From Acinetobacter sp. TR3 (GTDB lineage Bacteria > Pseudomonadota > Gammaproteobacteria > Pseudomonadales > Moraxellaceae), in NCBI RefSeq assembly GCF_027105055.1, contig NZ_CP114264.1:2852001-2916000 (forward strand): DNA of 64,000 nt, in the 5' to 3' direction. Below, piece after piece: positions 54,896 to 63,555 of this stretch; position 1 is the first letter of the stretch, and every line of letters begins with the position of its first letter. The translations under genes were made by a program, and so were the position numbers. Below the pieces are notes generated by a model. The model had not been told where the DNA came from, made no database searches, and saw only the letters and a list, made by a program, of their open reading frames with translations.

Positions 54896-56170
54896 TTAAT
54901 CTATCAATCGTAGTTTGGTCTGCTCATCCGCATGATCTTCAATAAAATGTCCCTGCCCATGATCATCACAACTCAAGGTTAAGTTTTTATAACTGAGTTG
55001 ATAAAATTCAGGATAGCGTTTAAAAATCAATAAAGACTGATCCAAAGCCAAAGCTTCACCGACTTTAACTAATTTATGAATCCCACGATCATTCATCGTC
55101 AAAACATAAGATTCTGCATTTAACTCAAGTTCAACAACGGCATTCACACTGCCTTTCAATGGCAGCAAATATTGTTGATTCGCCTTAATTGCTTCAGCGT
55201 TATAAGCCTCTAGCTTTAAGCTGACTAAATTAAAAACTAACCATGTATTTTGAATCGTGCGAATGGTTGGCACTGAGCTGTCCATCTGTTGGATAAAATG
55301 CGGATGAATACCTAACTTACGTAGATTTTGCTCAGTACCCTGTTGTAGATTAAATAACTGTTGAACCAATTTTTGCTTAAGAACAGCATCAAAATAACGT
55401 TCATCTAATTCAAAATCGTTATTTTGCAAGATTCGCAATAAAGCCTGATGATGTCTGCTCAATAATGCATCTAGTACATGGCGATAGTAGAACTTACTTT
55501 GCTTTTTAACCTCTCGAACGCGCTGATAAAAATAAGTAATCTCAAAAGGTTGCTCAACAAAATCATTGAGTAATTGCGAACTTGCCAAAACCGAGAGTGC
55601 TTCATGTCCTGTAAAAGGTAAATGAATCACATGCATCTTTGGTAATAAGGGCTGTATTTTTAAGAAATGTTCTTTATCTTCTGCATAGTATGGATCATAG
55701 ACAATGATGTATTCACGAGATGAATCCACTTCATCCGCCTGAATCTGCATATTTTGATGAATAGATGCGTCAAAAAATTCCGCATAACGGCGGTCTTGCA
55801 CCACATCAGGGTCTATCGAATATTGTGGTACAAAAGCAACGATTTTATGCATATTCAATAAATTAGAATATTTAATCGCAGCATAGCCTCCCATTGATCC
55901 ACCGTAACCCACAATCTGCTCAAACTGTTGTAAGATCGGCTGAATCTGTCGCTGCATTTCAAACATGCTGCTTTTAGGAAACCAAGTTTTTTGCTTCGGC
56001 ATAATACCGATGACATTGTATTGATATTTTATGAGTGATTTTTCAGCATTAATCGACATTCCTTTGGCACGACTAATCAAATCGCCAAATGAAACCACCA
56101 AAGTGTCACTTGAACCTTTTAAAAAAATAACGCGAATATGTTCATCTTCAAATATTATTTGCTTATCCAT
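54896..56170 (-). CDS. Alpha/beta hydrolase-like protein with unique C-terminal half
   Basis: The protein has about 424 residues. The first 230 follow the alpha/beta-hydrolase plan: a nucleophile elbow IVGYGGSMGGYAAIKYS near 88-104 (GxSxGG), an acidic turn YIIVYDPYYAED near 155 and a late His in PFTGHEAL near 188. The last 190 residues have no motif I know. The GxSxGGYAA elbow is like that of proteins annotated as putative esterases or polysaccharide-accessory proteins. No signal peptide. Start is the ATG at 56170; a GTG two codons earlier is possible. Confidence 0.65.
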   Translation of the reverse strand: MDKQIIFEDEHIRVIFLKGSSDTLVVSFGDLISRAKGMSINAEKSLIKYQYNVIGIMPKQKTWFPKSSMFEMQRQIQPILQQFEQIVGYGGSMGGYAAIKYSNLLNMHKIVAFVPQYSIDPDVVQDRRYAEFFDASIHQNMQIQADEVDSSREYIIVYDPYYAEDKEHFLKIQPLLPKMHVIHLPFTGHEALSVLASSQLLNDFVEQPFEITYFYQRVREVKKQSKFYYRHVLDALLSRHHQALLRILQNNDFELDERYFDAVLKQKLVQQLFNLQQGTEQNLRKLGIHPHFIQQMDSSVPTIRTIQNTWLVFNLVSLKLEAYNAEAIKANQQYLLPLKGSVNAVVELELNAESYVLTMNDRGIHKLVKVGEALALDQSLLIFKRYPEFYQLSYKNLTLSCDDHGQGHFIEDHADEQTKLRLID

Positions 56171-56291
56171 GCTCACACTGAAAAATCAACCCTAGGCTTG
56201 TCGCAAAAAGTCATCAAATGATGGCTTTGCCAAACCCTATTTGCGGAGTATCTTATTTTATAGAGATAAGACAGATTAAAAAGCGCAAAAA

Positions 56292-57071
56292 ATGACACAA
56301 TCCTTGCATCCTGCTGCACAAAAAGGCTTTAGTTTAGGGGCAGAACTCTATCAGCATGTTCGCCCCAGTTATCCACCAGAAGTCATCGTTTGGCTGCAAG
56401 ATCAGCTCAAAGTCGGTGAAAATTCCACTGTTATTGACCTCGGTTCAGGGACTGGCAAATTCTTACCTTTCCTGCTTCAGACACAGGCAAAAGTGATTGC
56501 CGTTGAACCTGTGACAGCCATGCGAGAACAACTGGAGCAACGCTACAGCACAGTCGAATGTCTACAGACTTCAAGCGATCAACTTCTGGTGAAGGATGAA
56601 TCCATTAACGCCATTATTTGTGCCCAATCTTTCCACTGGTTCTCAAATATCGAAACGCTCAAAGAAATGTATCGGGTATTAATTCCTGCGGGGCATCTTG
56701 GACTGGTTTGGAATCAACGAGACATTACTGTGGATTGGGTAAAAGCGTTGGCCGATGAAATCGCCCCATTTGAAGCAGATACACCACGTTATCATAGTGA
56801 GAAATGGAAACAGGTTTTTGAGCAACAACAGCTCTTTCAATTCAACGGTCTTCATACCTTTCAACTCCAACATACAGGCACGGTAGAACAAGTGGTCAGC
56901 AAACGGTTACTTTCCACGAGTTTTATTGCAGCAATGCCAGAACATCAACAACAGCAACTGAAAGCAAGATTTGAACAAATTGTATTTGATTTTACAGGGC
57001 GAACTGCTCAAGATCAGATTGATTTTCCTTATACAACCTTTGCCTACCATTTCCAAAAAATAGCAAAGTAA
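56292..57071 (+). CDS. Class I SAM-dependent methyltransferase
   Basis: The protein has 259 residues. Motif I is VIDLGSGTGKFLPFL near 49-63, the acidic motif II end VIAVEPV near 72, and QSFHWFSNIETLKEMYRVL near 112-130 corresponds to motifs post-I to III of type-11 methyltransferases. The substrate is unknown. The W-F in QSFHWF is common in the TAM/YcgJ-like group. It is 20 bases before the lipoprotein gene at 57091, so they may be co-transcribed. Confidence 0.88.
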   Translation: MTQSLHPAAQKGFSLGAELYQHVRPSYPPEVIVWLQDQLKVGENSTVIDLGSGTGKFLPFLLQTQAKVIAVEPVTAMREQLEQRYSTVECLQTSSDQLLVKDESINAIICAQSFHWFSNIETLKEMYRVLIPAGHLGLVWNQRDITVDWVKALADEIAPFEADTPRYHSEKWKQVFEQQQLFQFNGLHTFQLQHTGTVEQVVSKRLLSTSFIAAMPEHQQQQLKARFEQIVFDFTGRTAQDQIDFPYTTFAYHFQKIAK

Positions 57072-57090
57072 CAATAAATCAGGTGTTTCT

Positions 57091-57666
57091 ATGACCTTTA
57101 AGTTTAAAACCACGATTGCACTCAGTTGCTTGATCAGCTCTACACTATTACTGAGTGCTTGTAACAAAGACCCCAAAGCACCCTCTCAGCAAGAACAGCA
57201 AACTCAAAATTCTAATGATGCCATTGGTCAGCTTAAACAAATCCCTATTAAACAGTTCCCTACAACGGCTGACGATGCGCATGATATTGCAATTTTAGAT
57301 GACTATGACCGTCGTTTTACCGAAATGAGCGACAGCATGGAAATAGAGCTGGCGAAGATGAAAGAAGCCAATACGCTCACTCCAGCATTTGAACAGCAAC
57401 GCCAAAAAGATAATGTTCAATCGGCACTGAATATGCTGAAAGCGTTAGAACTTAAAACAGCACAAGGTCGATATATTCAAGGACTTTTATATGAATACTG
57501 GGATAATCAAGCCAAAGTACTCGAACAAAGCACCTTAGCGAGTACCACAGAAAATACTGATACGGCTAAACAAGTTGATCATTTAAATGAATATCTACAT
57601 GCGCAAAGCCAACTACACCATTGGAAAAGTTCTCAACCAACAGACACTAAAAAGGCTGGTGAGTGA
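57091..57666 (+). CDS. Putative lipoprotein, unknown function
   Basis: The protein has 191 residues with a lipoprotein signal ending LLLSAC near residue 24. The mature part is polar and mostly helical, with one stretch DDYDRRFTEMSDSMEIELAKMKEAN (about 68-92) and few hydrophobic residues. There is no recognised domain. It follows the methyltransferase by 20 bases and ends with a terminator. Confidence 0.65.
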   Translation: MTFKFKTTIALSCLISSTLLLSACNKDPKAPSQQEQQTQNSNDAIGQLKQIPIKQFPTTADDAHDIAILDDYDRRFTEMSDSMEIELAKMKEANTLTPAFEQQRQKDNVQSALNMLKALELKTAQGRYIQGLLYEYWDNQAKVLEQSTLASTTENTDTAKQVDHLNEYLHAQSQLHHWKSSQPTDTKKAGE

Positions 57667-57677
57667 TATAAAAAATT

Positions 57678-57699
57678 GAGGGTCATACGACCCTCTCTT
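57678..57699. terminator. Short intrinsic terminator
   Basis: GAGGGTC and GACCCTC form a 7-bp stem with an ATAC loop, followed by TCTTGTT, between convergent genes. Confidence 0.65.
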
Positions 57700-57710
57700 G
57701 TTCAACAAGA

Positions 57711-58274
57711 TTAGATTTTTTGTTTTTCTATCCACTGAATTGAATTAACACGGAATAACTCACAAGCTCCATCACCTGTATCCGTAGGTGTTAAAGAAGA
57801 TCGCCAAACCAAATCTTTATCCCGAATCTCAACCAACTCACCTTTCAACTGCACCAAATCTCCACGCTTCACTTGTTTGATTTGCTGGGCAATTTCAGGA
57901 TTTGCGGGAATAATATGCATATTGGAAACCATTTGCATGGCTTGATTTGCAGGAACAGGTAGCTTATCTATTTTCCAATTCAAATAGCGGTCATATTGAT
58001 TTACTGAAATTTTACGTGCGATCTCGGGCTTGGCAAACAAACCCCAACTCACGGCATAATCAATCGGAGAAAATTTTGCTTGTTCGTCATCTTGGTACAT
58101 TTTAGAACCAAGAATACGAAAGTTGCCATAAAAAGGCTGTAACACCGAAATAGACTGATCCTTTGCGATCGGCGATAAACCATTGGCAATGTTATATTCT
58201 ATTCCGCTAGTCGATGCATGTGCCTGCCCAAGCATAACCACCATGCCCAAACTCATCCATAGACGTTTTTTCAT
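57711..58274 (-). CDS. Conserved secreted protein, unknown function
   Basis: The protein has 187 residues with a signal peptide cleaved near AHA-STSG. The order SPIDYAVSWGL, SVNQYDRYLNWKID, SNMHIIPANPEIAQQIKQVKRGDLVQLKGELVEI, then WRSSLTPTDTGDGACELF matches a widespread proteobacterial family whose role is not known to me. The conserved blocks near the C-terminus suggest a small beta-barrel or OB-like domain. A single Cys is near 172. It is a single gene. Confidence 0.72.
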   Translation of the reverse strand: MKKRLWMSLGMVVMLGQAHASTSGIEYNIANGLSPIAKDQSISVLQPFYGNFRILGSKMYQDDEQAKFSPIDYAVSWGLFAKPEIARKISVNQYDRYLNWKIDKLPVPANQAMQMVSNMHIIPANPEIAQQIKQVKRGDLVQLKGELVEIRDKDLVWRSSLTPTDTGDGACELFRVNSIQWIEKQKI

Positions 58275-58443
58275 GGCTCATCACCCTCAAAATCTAACTA
58301 AATTCTTAGAAAAGCGTATCTCTTCATAGTATGCTTAAACGATGAAAAAAATTACTTTTTTTAGTAACAATCAAACTTACTTTAGTCATATTTTTGTGGC
58401 TTTGTTACTGATTTCTCTAATCTGAATCAACGAATGGATCTCT

Positions 58444-59067
58444 ATGATTTATCAATTCTATCAACGTCGAGTTTTCCCACATTTACTCAACCAAGTCATG
58501 CAGACTGCAAGTCTAATGGATAAGCGTCGTGAATTATTGGTTCCTATCGAAGGTGAAGTCCTCGAAATAGGTTTTGGTACAGGTTTAAATATTCCTTTCT
58601 ATGGCAATGTTGACTCACTTTATGCTTTAGAACCCAACCCAGATATTTATCATCTTGCCGTTGAACGAGTTCAGCATGCACCTTTTTATATTAAGCATGT
58701 ACAATCTAGCGCAGAAAAACTTCCATTTGCCGATGCAAGTTTAGATCATATTGTTTCCACATGGACACTCTGTAGTATTCCAAAACTTGATGTTGCCTTA
58801 GCAGAAATTTATCGAGTGTTGAAACCTACAGGCACCTTTCATTTAATTGAACATGTGAAACATCCTGACTCGATCAAATTACAATCCTTACAGACCCTAC
58901 TCACTCCGATACAAAAAAGGATTGGAGATGGATGCCATCTCAATCGTGATATTGAACGACACCTTGCACAAGCTAAATTTAAATTTCTTGAAAAAGAATA
59001 TTTTGATGCAGATGGTATTCCTGCGATTGCACAAAAAATGCTGTTGGCTCGCGTGCAAAAGTTATAA
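58444..59067 (+). CDS. Class I SAM-dependent methyltransferase (METTL7/UbiE-like)
   Basis: The protein has 207 residues. Motif I is VLEIGFGTGLNIPFY near 39-53, then YALEPNPD near 59, LPFADASLDHIVSTWTLCSI near 90-109 and VLKPTGTFHLIEHV near 122-135. The N-terminus FYQRRVFPHLLNQVM and the CSI after motif II are typical of the group related to METTL7 thiol/lipid methyltransferases. The substrate is unknown. It is a single gene with a weak ribosome site. Confidence 0.85.
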   Translation: MIYQFYQRRVFPHLLNQVMQTASLMDKRRELLVPIEGEVLEIGFGTGLNIPFYGNVDSLYALEPNPDIYHLAVERVQHAPFYIKHVQSSAEKLPFADASLDHIVSTWTLCSIPKLDVALAEIYRVLKPTGTFHLIEHVKHPDSIKLQSLQTLLTPIQKRIGDGCHLNRDIERHLAQAKFKFLEKEYFDADGIPAIAQKMLLARVQKL

Positions 59068-59081
59068 ATTCTAAGCAGTCA

Positions 59082-59549
59082 TTAATTTTCAAAATCAATT
59101 CTTAGCGTTTCAAAACGAATACGTCCTTCACGTACCGCTTGCGCAATTGCCTGTTGCCCTTTGCTCAAGCGTGCACCACCACTTTTAATATCAAGTAGAA
59201 TCACTTCAATATCGTCCGCAGTCCCATCACCATCACGAAAATCGGTATAGCCATCAAAAACCACGTAATCGACAGGATCACCGAGAAATTTTGCATCACT
59301 AGGTAAATACTGAAATTCAGGTAAAATCGGCGCAAACTGTTCTGCCATTTTTCCTTTTAACACCGCACGACTGGTATTTACACTACGTTTCTGTGCATCT
59401 AGCAAAGCTTGCTTATGTTCTAATTCTAATTCAGCAATATATTTTTCATATTCCGCCTGAATACGACCATTCCGCGTATTGGATAAAATCAGCGTGGTAA
59501 TCACAACACCAATACAACCACCAATTAACATTGCAAGCCAAACTGACAT
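59082..59549 (-). CDS. Holliday junction resolvase-like protein (PF10107 type)
   Basis: The protein has 155 residues. An N-terminal membrane helix (about 3-23) is followed by a coiled-coil region, and from about 70 an endonuclease-like domain: FLGDPVDYVVFDGYTD, EVILLDIKSGGARLSKGQQAI and ETLRIDF. The Asp, the D-x-K and the Gln are placed like the catalytic core of resolvase-fold nucleases. The membrane anchor is typical of this bacterial group and argues against a classic resolvase role. It is divergent from the ParA-like gene, with 128 bases between. Confidence 0.82.
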   Translation of the reverse strand: MSVWLAMLIGGCIGVVITTLILSNTRNGRIQAEYEKYIAELELEHKQALLDAQKRSVNTSRAVLKGKMAEQFAPILPEFQYLPSDAKFLGDPVDYVVFDGYTDFRDGDGTADDIEVILLDIKSGGARLSKGQQAIAQAVREGRIRFETLRIDFEN

Positions 59550-59677
59550 AAAACTTTCCTTTTTCTGAATCTGCTATTTAACTGCAACATTAAACTTTTG
59601 TCATGTGTCACACACTCTACTGAAAAAGATGCTAAGGTATAGTTGAATACAAAACGCTTGTTAAAAAATCTAATTTC

Positions 59678-60322
59678 ATGAAGACAATATTAATTGCAAA
59701 TCAAAAAGGTGGCTGTGGTAAAACCATGACAGCCATTACGCTTGCCGCAGCACTCTCACAAAAGGGCTATAAAGTCGCGTTAGCTGATGCTGATAACCAA
59801 AAATCATCATTACAATGGTTAAAACAACGCCCTGAAACTGTTGCTGCCATTCAAAGCCTCGACTGGAGGCATGAAAAATCAATTGGTGATGCACCTAAAC
59901 ATCTCGATTATTTAATCATTGATGCCCCAGGCGCACTGTCAGGTGAGCATGCAGAACAATTGGTCAGCGAAGCCCATGCCATTGTGACCCCTTTACAGCC
60001 CTCATTCTTTGATATTGATAGTACGCGTCGTTTCCTAAAACATTTACAAGACATCAAACGTATACGTAAAGGAAAAGTACAAATTCTGTTGATTGCCAAT
60101 CGCGTGAAAGCGAATAGCTCTAGTTCAAAAGACATTCAAGACTTCTTTAATAAGATTGAACAAGAGCCTGTCGCATGGATCTCAGAACGTAGCGCTTACG
60201 GCACATTGGCAATGCAAGGCTTGAGTATTTTTGATAAAACACAGAAAAACTTTGTCAGTATTCAAAGCCAATGGCAGCCTGTTCTAAATCAATTGGTTGA
60301 TGATCCAACTGAATGGTTCTAA
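59678..60322 (+). CDS. ParA-family ATPase (orphan)
   Basis: The protein has 214 residues. The deviant Walker A KGGCGKTMT is at 10-18, with the ParA switch DADNQKSSLQWL near 38 and LIIDAPGAL near 84. It is the short ParA type, without an N-terminal helix-turn-helix. No ParB gene or parS-like repeat is adjacent, so it may position a protein complex (MinD/ParC-like role) rather than DNA. The usual Cys in place of the second Gly-Val (KGGVGKT) is a common variant. It is a single gene. Confidence 0.88.
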   Translation: MKTILIANQKGGCGKTMTAITLAAALSQKGYKVALADADNQKSSLQWLKQRPETVAAIQSLDWRHEKSIGDAPKHLDYLIIDAPGALSGEHAEQLVSEAHAIVTPLQPSFFDIDSTRRFLKHLQDIKRIRKGKVQILLIANRVKANSSSSKDIQDFFNKIEQEPVAWISERSAYGTLAMQGLSIFDKTQKNFVSIQSQWQPVLNQLVDDPTEWF

Positions 60323-60444
60323 GCGTTGCAAAGCAAGCTAATCTTTTGATATTGAATCTTAAAATAAGGCAATGAAAATTTCCCTAGGCTGGTTTTTCAG
60401 TTAATATGGTTTTATTCATCTACCAGCACTAGAGAAATATTATC

Positions 60445-61542
60445 GTGCAACAATACGCCCCAACATTACAACGCGTTTTGCTGTTTGGACTATTTTTTGT
60501 CTTAATGTTCCTCGGATTTAGTATCCTCAAATACTTTATCGTTCCTGTTCTTTGGGCAGCGATTATTGCTTATATGACATGGCCTGTTTATTTATGGGTA
60601 CAACGTCGTTTTTTTGGTGAAAATCGACCAACGCTAAATGCAACGATCATGATTACGTTGGTCATTTTAGTGATTGGGGTTCCCTTTATTTGTGCCATTT
60701 TCATGCTGCAACTCGAAGGCCGAAGTTTATATTTTAATTTACAAAAACAATTATTCTCAGGTCATATTCAAGTCCCCGAATTTATTAAAACACTACCAAT
60801 TGTCGGTAAAGATATCAGTCGTACAGTCAATGAATTAAGTGCCGATCCGAATAGTATTGCGAAAAATGTTGCCGAATGGATACAAGGTCATTTGAGCTAT
60901 GGTCGTTTTGTACTGAGCGAGATTAGTCGAAATTTAATTAAACTGACCTTTGCAATCATGACACTGTTCTTTTTTTATCGTGATGGGCAAATGATTTTGT
61001 TTCAGGTGAGTCGTGCATTAGAAAAGATCATTGGTCCTCGCGTACATCATTATCTAGAAACCATTTCAGAAACAACACGCGCTGTAGTATATGGTGTGGG
61101 ATTAACTGCTGTGGCACAAGCCATTTTAGCGGGTCTCAGTTACTTTGTAGCAGGTGTGCCTAACCCAATGCTACTCACCATGGTGACGTTTATCTTGGCC
61201 TTAATTCCATTTGGAACTCCCATCTCCTATTTAGGAGTTAGTTTATGGTTATTTGCTCAAGGCCAGACTGTCGAAGCAATTGGTGTTATTACATGGGGTG
61301 TCTTGATTGTAAGTAGCTCAGATAATGTGATTCGACCTTTAGTTATCTCAGGCGCAACCCAAATTCCATTCATTTTAATTATGTTTGGTGTGCTAGGAGG
61401 AATCGCAAGTTTTGGCTTAGTGGGCTTATTTATTGGTCCAGTCATTTTGGCGATTTTATTGGCTATCTGGCGTGAATGGTTACATGAAAATGTTCAGGAG
61501 CCAATCGCTGCTATTGAAGCACCACCTGAAACAAAGTCGTAA
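60445..61542 (+). CDS. AI-2E/PerM family membrane protein
   Basis: The protein has 365 residues with seven or eight predicted membrane helices and a large soluble loop (about 90-165) in the first half. The family block GVPNPMLLTMVTFILALIPFGTPI is near 233-256 and DNVIRPLVISGATQIPFILIMFG near 293-315. Members have been linked to AI-2 export (TqsA) and to Na+/H+ exchange. Start is GTG at 60445. The real substrate here is unknown. It is a single gene. Confidence 0.88.
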   Translation: MQQYAPTLQRVLLFGLFFVLMFLGFSILKYFIVPVLWAAIIAYMTWPVYLWVQRRFFGENRPTLNATIMITLVILVIGVPFICAIFMLQLEGRSLYFNLQKQLFSGHIQVPEFIKTLPIVGKDISRTVNELSADPNSIAKNVAEWIQGHLSYGRFVLSEISRNLIKLTFAIMTLFFFYRDGQMILFQVSRALEKIIGPRVHHYLETISETTRAVVYGVGLTAVAQAILAGLSYFVAGVPNPMLLTMVTFILALIPFGTPISYLGVSLWLFAQGQTVEAIGVITWGVLIVSSSDNVIRPLVISGATQIPFILIMFGVLGGIASFGLVGLFIGPVILAILLAIWREWLHENVQEPIAAIEAPPETKS

Positions 61543-61645
61543 TCTATTTACACGACTTACCATTTAATCTTACTGACAACTTGCGAGTTATCCCATAGTT
61601 TGTTTGAGTCAAACAAATAAAGATGATAGATAAGGATAATTTGCA

Positions 61646-62230
61646 ATGATTGCAACGGTACAAAAGTCTTGTCTTCTAGCAAGTTTAGTTTTAATGATGA
61701 GTGCGTGTTCGTCTATTAACTTAGACGACAATGCATCTAAAATTCAAACACAGCCAACGACAACAGATCAGAAACAACTCATACAAGTTTATCAAGTCGA
61801 CGCCAAAGGTATAGGTGCATCGATTGGAACAGTAACATTTAAGCAAACAGCAAAAGGTTTACTCATCACCCCTGCGCTTTTGAAACTTTCCCCAGGTGAA
61901 CATGGTTTTCATATCCATGAAAACGGCTCATGTGAAGCAGCATTAAAGGATGGCAAAATGGGAGCTGCCCTTGCTGCCGGTAGTCACTTCAACCCAGATC
62001 ATATTGCCAATCATGGTACACCTGAGAATGGACATTTAGGTGACTTACCTGTGTTGGTGGTCAATAATAAAGGTTTTGCGGTTACACCCGTCATTGCTCC
62101 TCGCCTAAAACTTTCAGATATTCAAGGTCGTGCGATCATGATTCATGCAGGTGGAGATAATTATTCAGATACACCTAAGCCTTTAGGTGGTGGTGGCGAG
62201 CGAATTGCCTGTGGTGTTATTCAATCATAA
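61646..62230 (+). CDS. sodC: Cu/Zn superoxide dismutase, lipoprotein
   Basis: The protein has 194 residues. The signal ends in lipobox MSAC near residue 21, predicting an envelope-anchored enzyme. Copper and zinc ligands follow the family order: GFHIHENGSCE near 89, GSHFNPDH near 112, HGTPENGHLGD near 122-132 and IMIHAGGDNYSD near 159. The closing GGGGERIACGVI carries the second disulfide Cys. It removes superoxide in the periplasm. A terminator follows. Confidence 0.94.
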   Translation: MIATVQKSCLLASLVLMMSACSSINLDDNASKIQTQPTTTDQKQLIQVYQVDAKGIGASIGTVTFKQTAKGLLITPALLKLSPGEHGFHIHENGSCEAALKDGKMGAALAAGSHFNPDHIANHGTPENGHLGDLPVLVVNNKGFAVTPVIAPRLKLSDIQGRAIMIHAGGDNYSDTPKPLGGGGERIACGVIQS

Positions 62231-62235
62231 AAGCA

Positions 62236-62268
62236 CTGTGGGTATCTAAAAAGATATCCACAGTTTTG
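62236..62268. terminator. Intrinsic terminator after sodC
   Basis: CTGTGGGTATCT and AGATATCCACAG form a 12-bp stem (one G-U) with an AAAA loop, followed by TTTTGT. Confidence 0.8.
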
Positions 62269-62322
62269 TAGATATTTTATCCAGCTACAAATGACTACGC
62301 TATTGGTTCAGCATATTATTCA

Positions 62323-63555
62323 CTAATTGATTCCCTTGGCTTTACGTTCTTGCATCACTTGTTTGAGTACAGCTCTTGGTTGCATAAACCAAAAACCGAT
62401 CAAACTGACACTCGCTAAAGCAAAAGCCCAAATATGGAAATGCGTATAAAGTAGACGCACCAATTCTATAATCACAAAGAAACTCATCATCAATAGCATT
62501 GAAACAGCCGCAGCGACTGTCCCTTTGGATACTTCTGAAGACATTAATGCAAAACGATATAAAACTGAAAAACTAATCCCCTCTCCTAAGCTTATTAAGG
62601 TCATACCCATCAATAAACACGGCACTAGATAAGTTTGCCAAATCACGCCTAGCACCAAAAACAAGGTTCCGAGCAACATAATGGGTAAGCCCATCAAAAT
62701 CGTTTTACCTAATGGAAAGCGATCAATAATCTTAATCAGAATAATATTTCCCGCAATAAGCCCGAAAAATACAGGAAATTGCGCTAAACCATATTGCACA
62801 CTACTAAGCTTCAACTCATCGACTAAGATAATGGGTGACAGCGCAATCCATAGCATTAATGGCATCCCAACCAAAGGTAAAGCAATGCTTAACCCTAAGA
62901 AACGGCGATTGGTGAATACTTTTTTGAAATCATCAAAAATATAACTAAAAGGTTGTCTCGCTCGACGCTCTTGGGTTGCTGGCATAAATTTATTTAGACC
63001 AAACCAACTCAGGAATGAAACGATTGCAATCGCAACAAAACCCCAATGCCAAGAGACATAATCAATCAGAAATGCACCAAGAACAGGCCCAAGTAATGGC
63101 GCAAGCAATGAGATATTGGCCATTAAGGCCATCACTTTAATGGCATCACGCTCCTCAAATGTTTCCTGAATTGCAGCATAACCCACTGCCGAAATGACCG
63201 TAAGGCCAATTCCCTGTAAAAAACGTAAAGTCAGGAATTGTTGAATATTGTGCGTGAGTAAAATCAGCAAACAACAGATGGTAAAGAAAGCTACGCCTGC
63301 CAATAATACTTTCTTACGTCCAAGACGGTCTGAAAGAGGTCCAAGCAACCAAGCAACGCTTGCTCCACCCAATAAATAAAAAGACATGGAAGATGGTGCC
63401 CATGTTGCACTAACACCGAATTGTTCCGTAATCGCCAACATCGCTGGTTGAATTAAATCATTACCGATATAAACTGAAAATTCGAATAGCACTAAAGCTA
63501 ATGGAAACATGAGCGTTATACGGTTTAACGTCATGCTCTGATTATTCGTCATCAT
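62323..63555 (-). CDS. craA: MFS drug efflux pump, MdfA/CraA-like
   Basis: The protein has 410 residues with twelve predicted helices. The first helix carries the two acidic residues of the MdfA group in LVLFEFSVYIGNDLIQP (Glu25 and Asp33). GPLSDRLGRKK near 74-84 is MFS motif A. The sequence closely resembles, from memory, CraA of A. baumannii, the chromosomal chloramphenicol pump; this is not checked by alignment. It exports drugs by proton exchange. Two adjacent ATG codons (63555 and 63552) are possible starts. It is a single gene. Confidence 0.85.
   Translation of the reverse strand: MMTNNQSMTLNRITLMFPLALVLFEFSVYIGNDLIQPAMLAITEQFGVSATWAPSSMSFYLLGGASVAWLLGPLSDRLGRKKVLLAGVAFFTICCLLILLTHNIQQFLTLRFLQGIGLTVISAVGYAAIQETFEERDAIKVMALMANISLLAPLLGPVLGAFLIDYVSWHWGFVAIAIVSFLSWFGLNKFMPATQERRARQPFSYIFDDFKKVFTNRRFLGLSIALPLVGMPLMLWIALSPIILVDELKLSSVQYGLAQFPVFFGLIAGNIILIKIIDRFPLGKTILMGLPIMLLGTLFLVLGVIWQTYLVPCLLMGMTLISLGEGISFSVLYRFALMSSEVSKGTVAAAVSMLLMMSFFVIIELVRLLYTHFHIWAFALASVSLIGFWFMQPRAVLKQVMQERKAKGIN

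Noticed and set aside
47600..54900. A complete prophage or integrative conjugative element
   Set aside because: No integrase, structural, relaxase or conjugation genes are present; the region is explained by cassettes and two insertion sequences.
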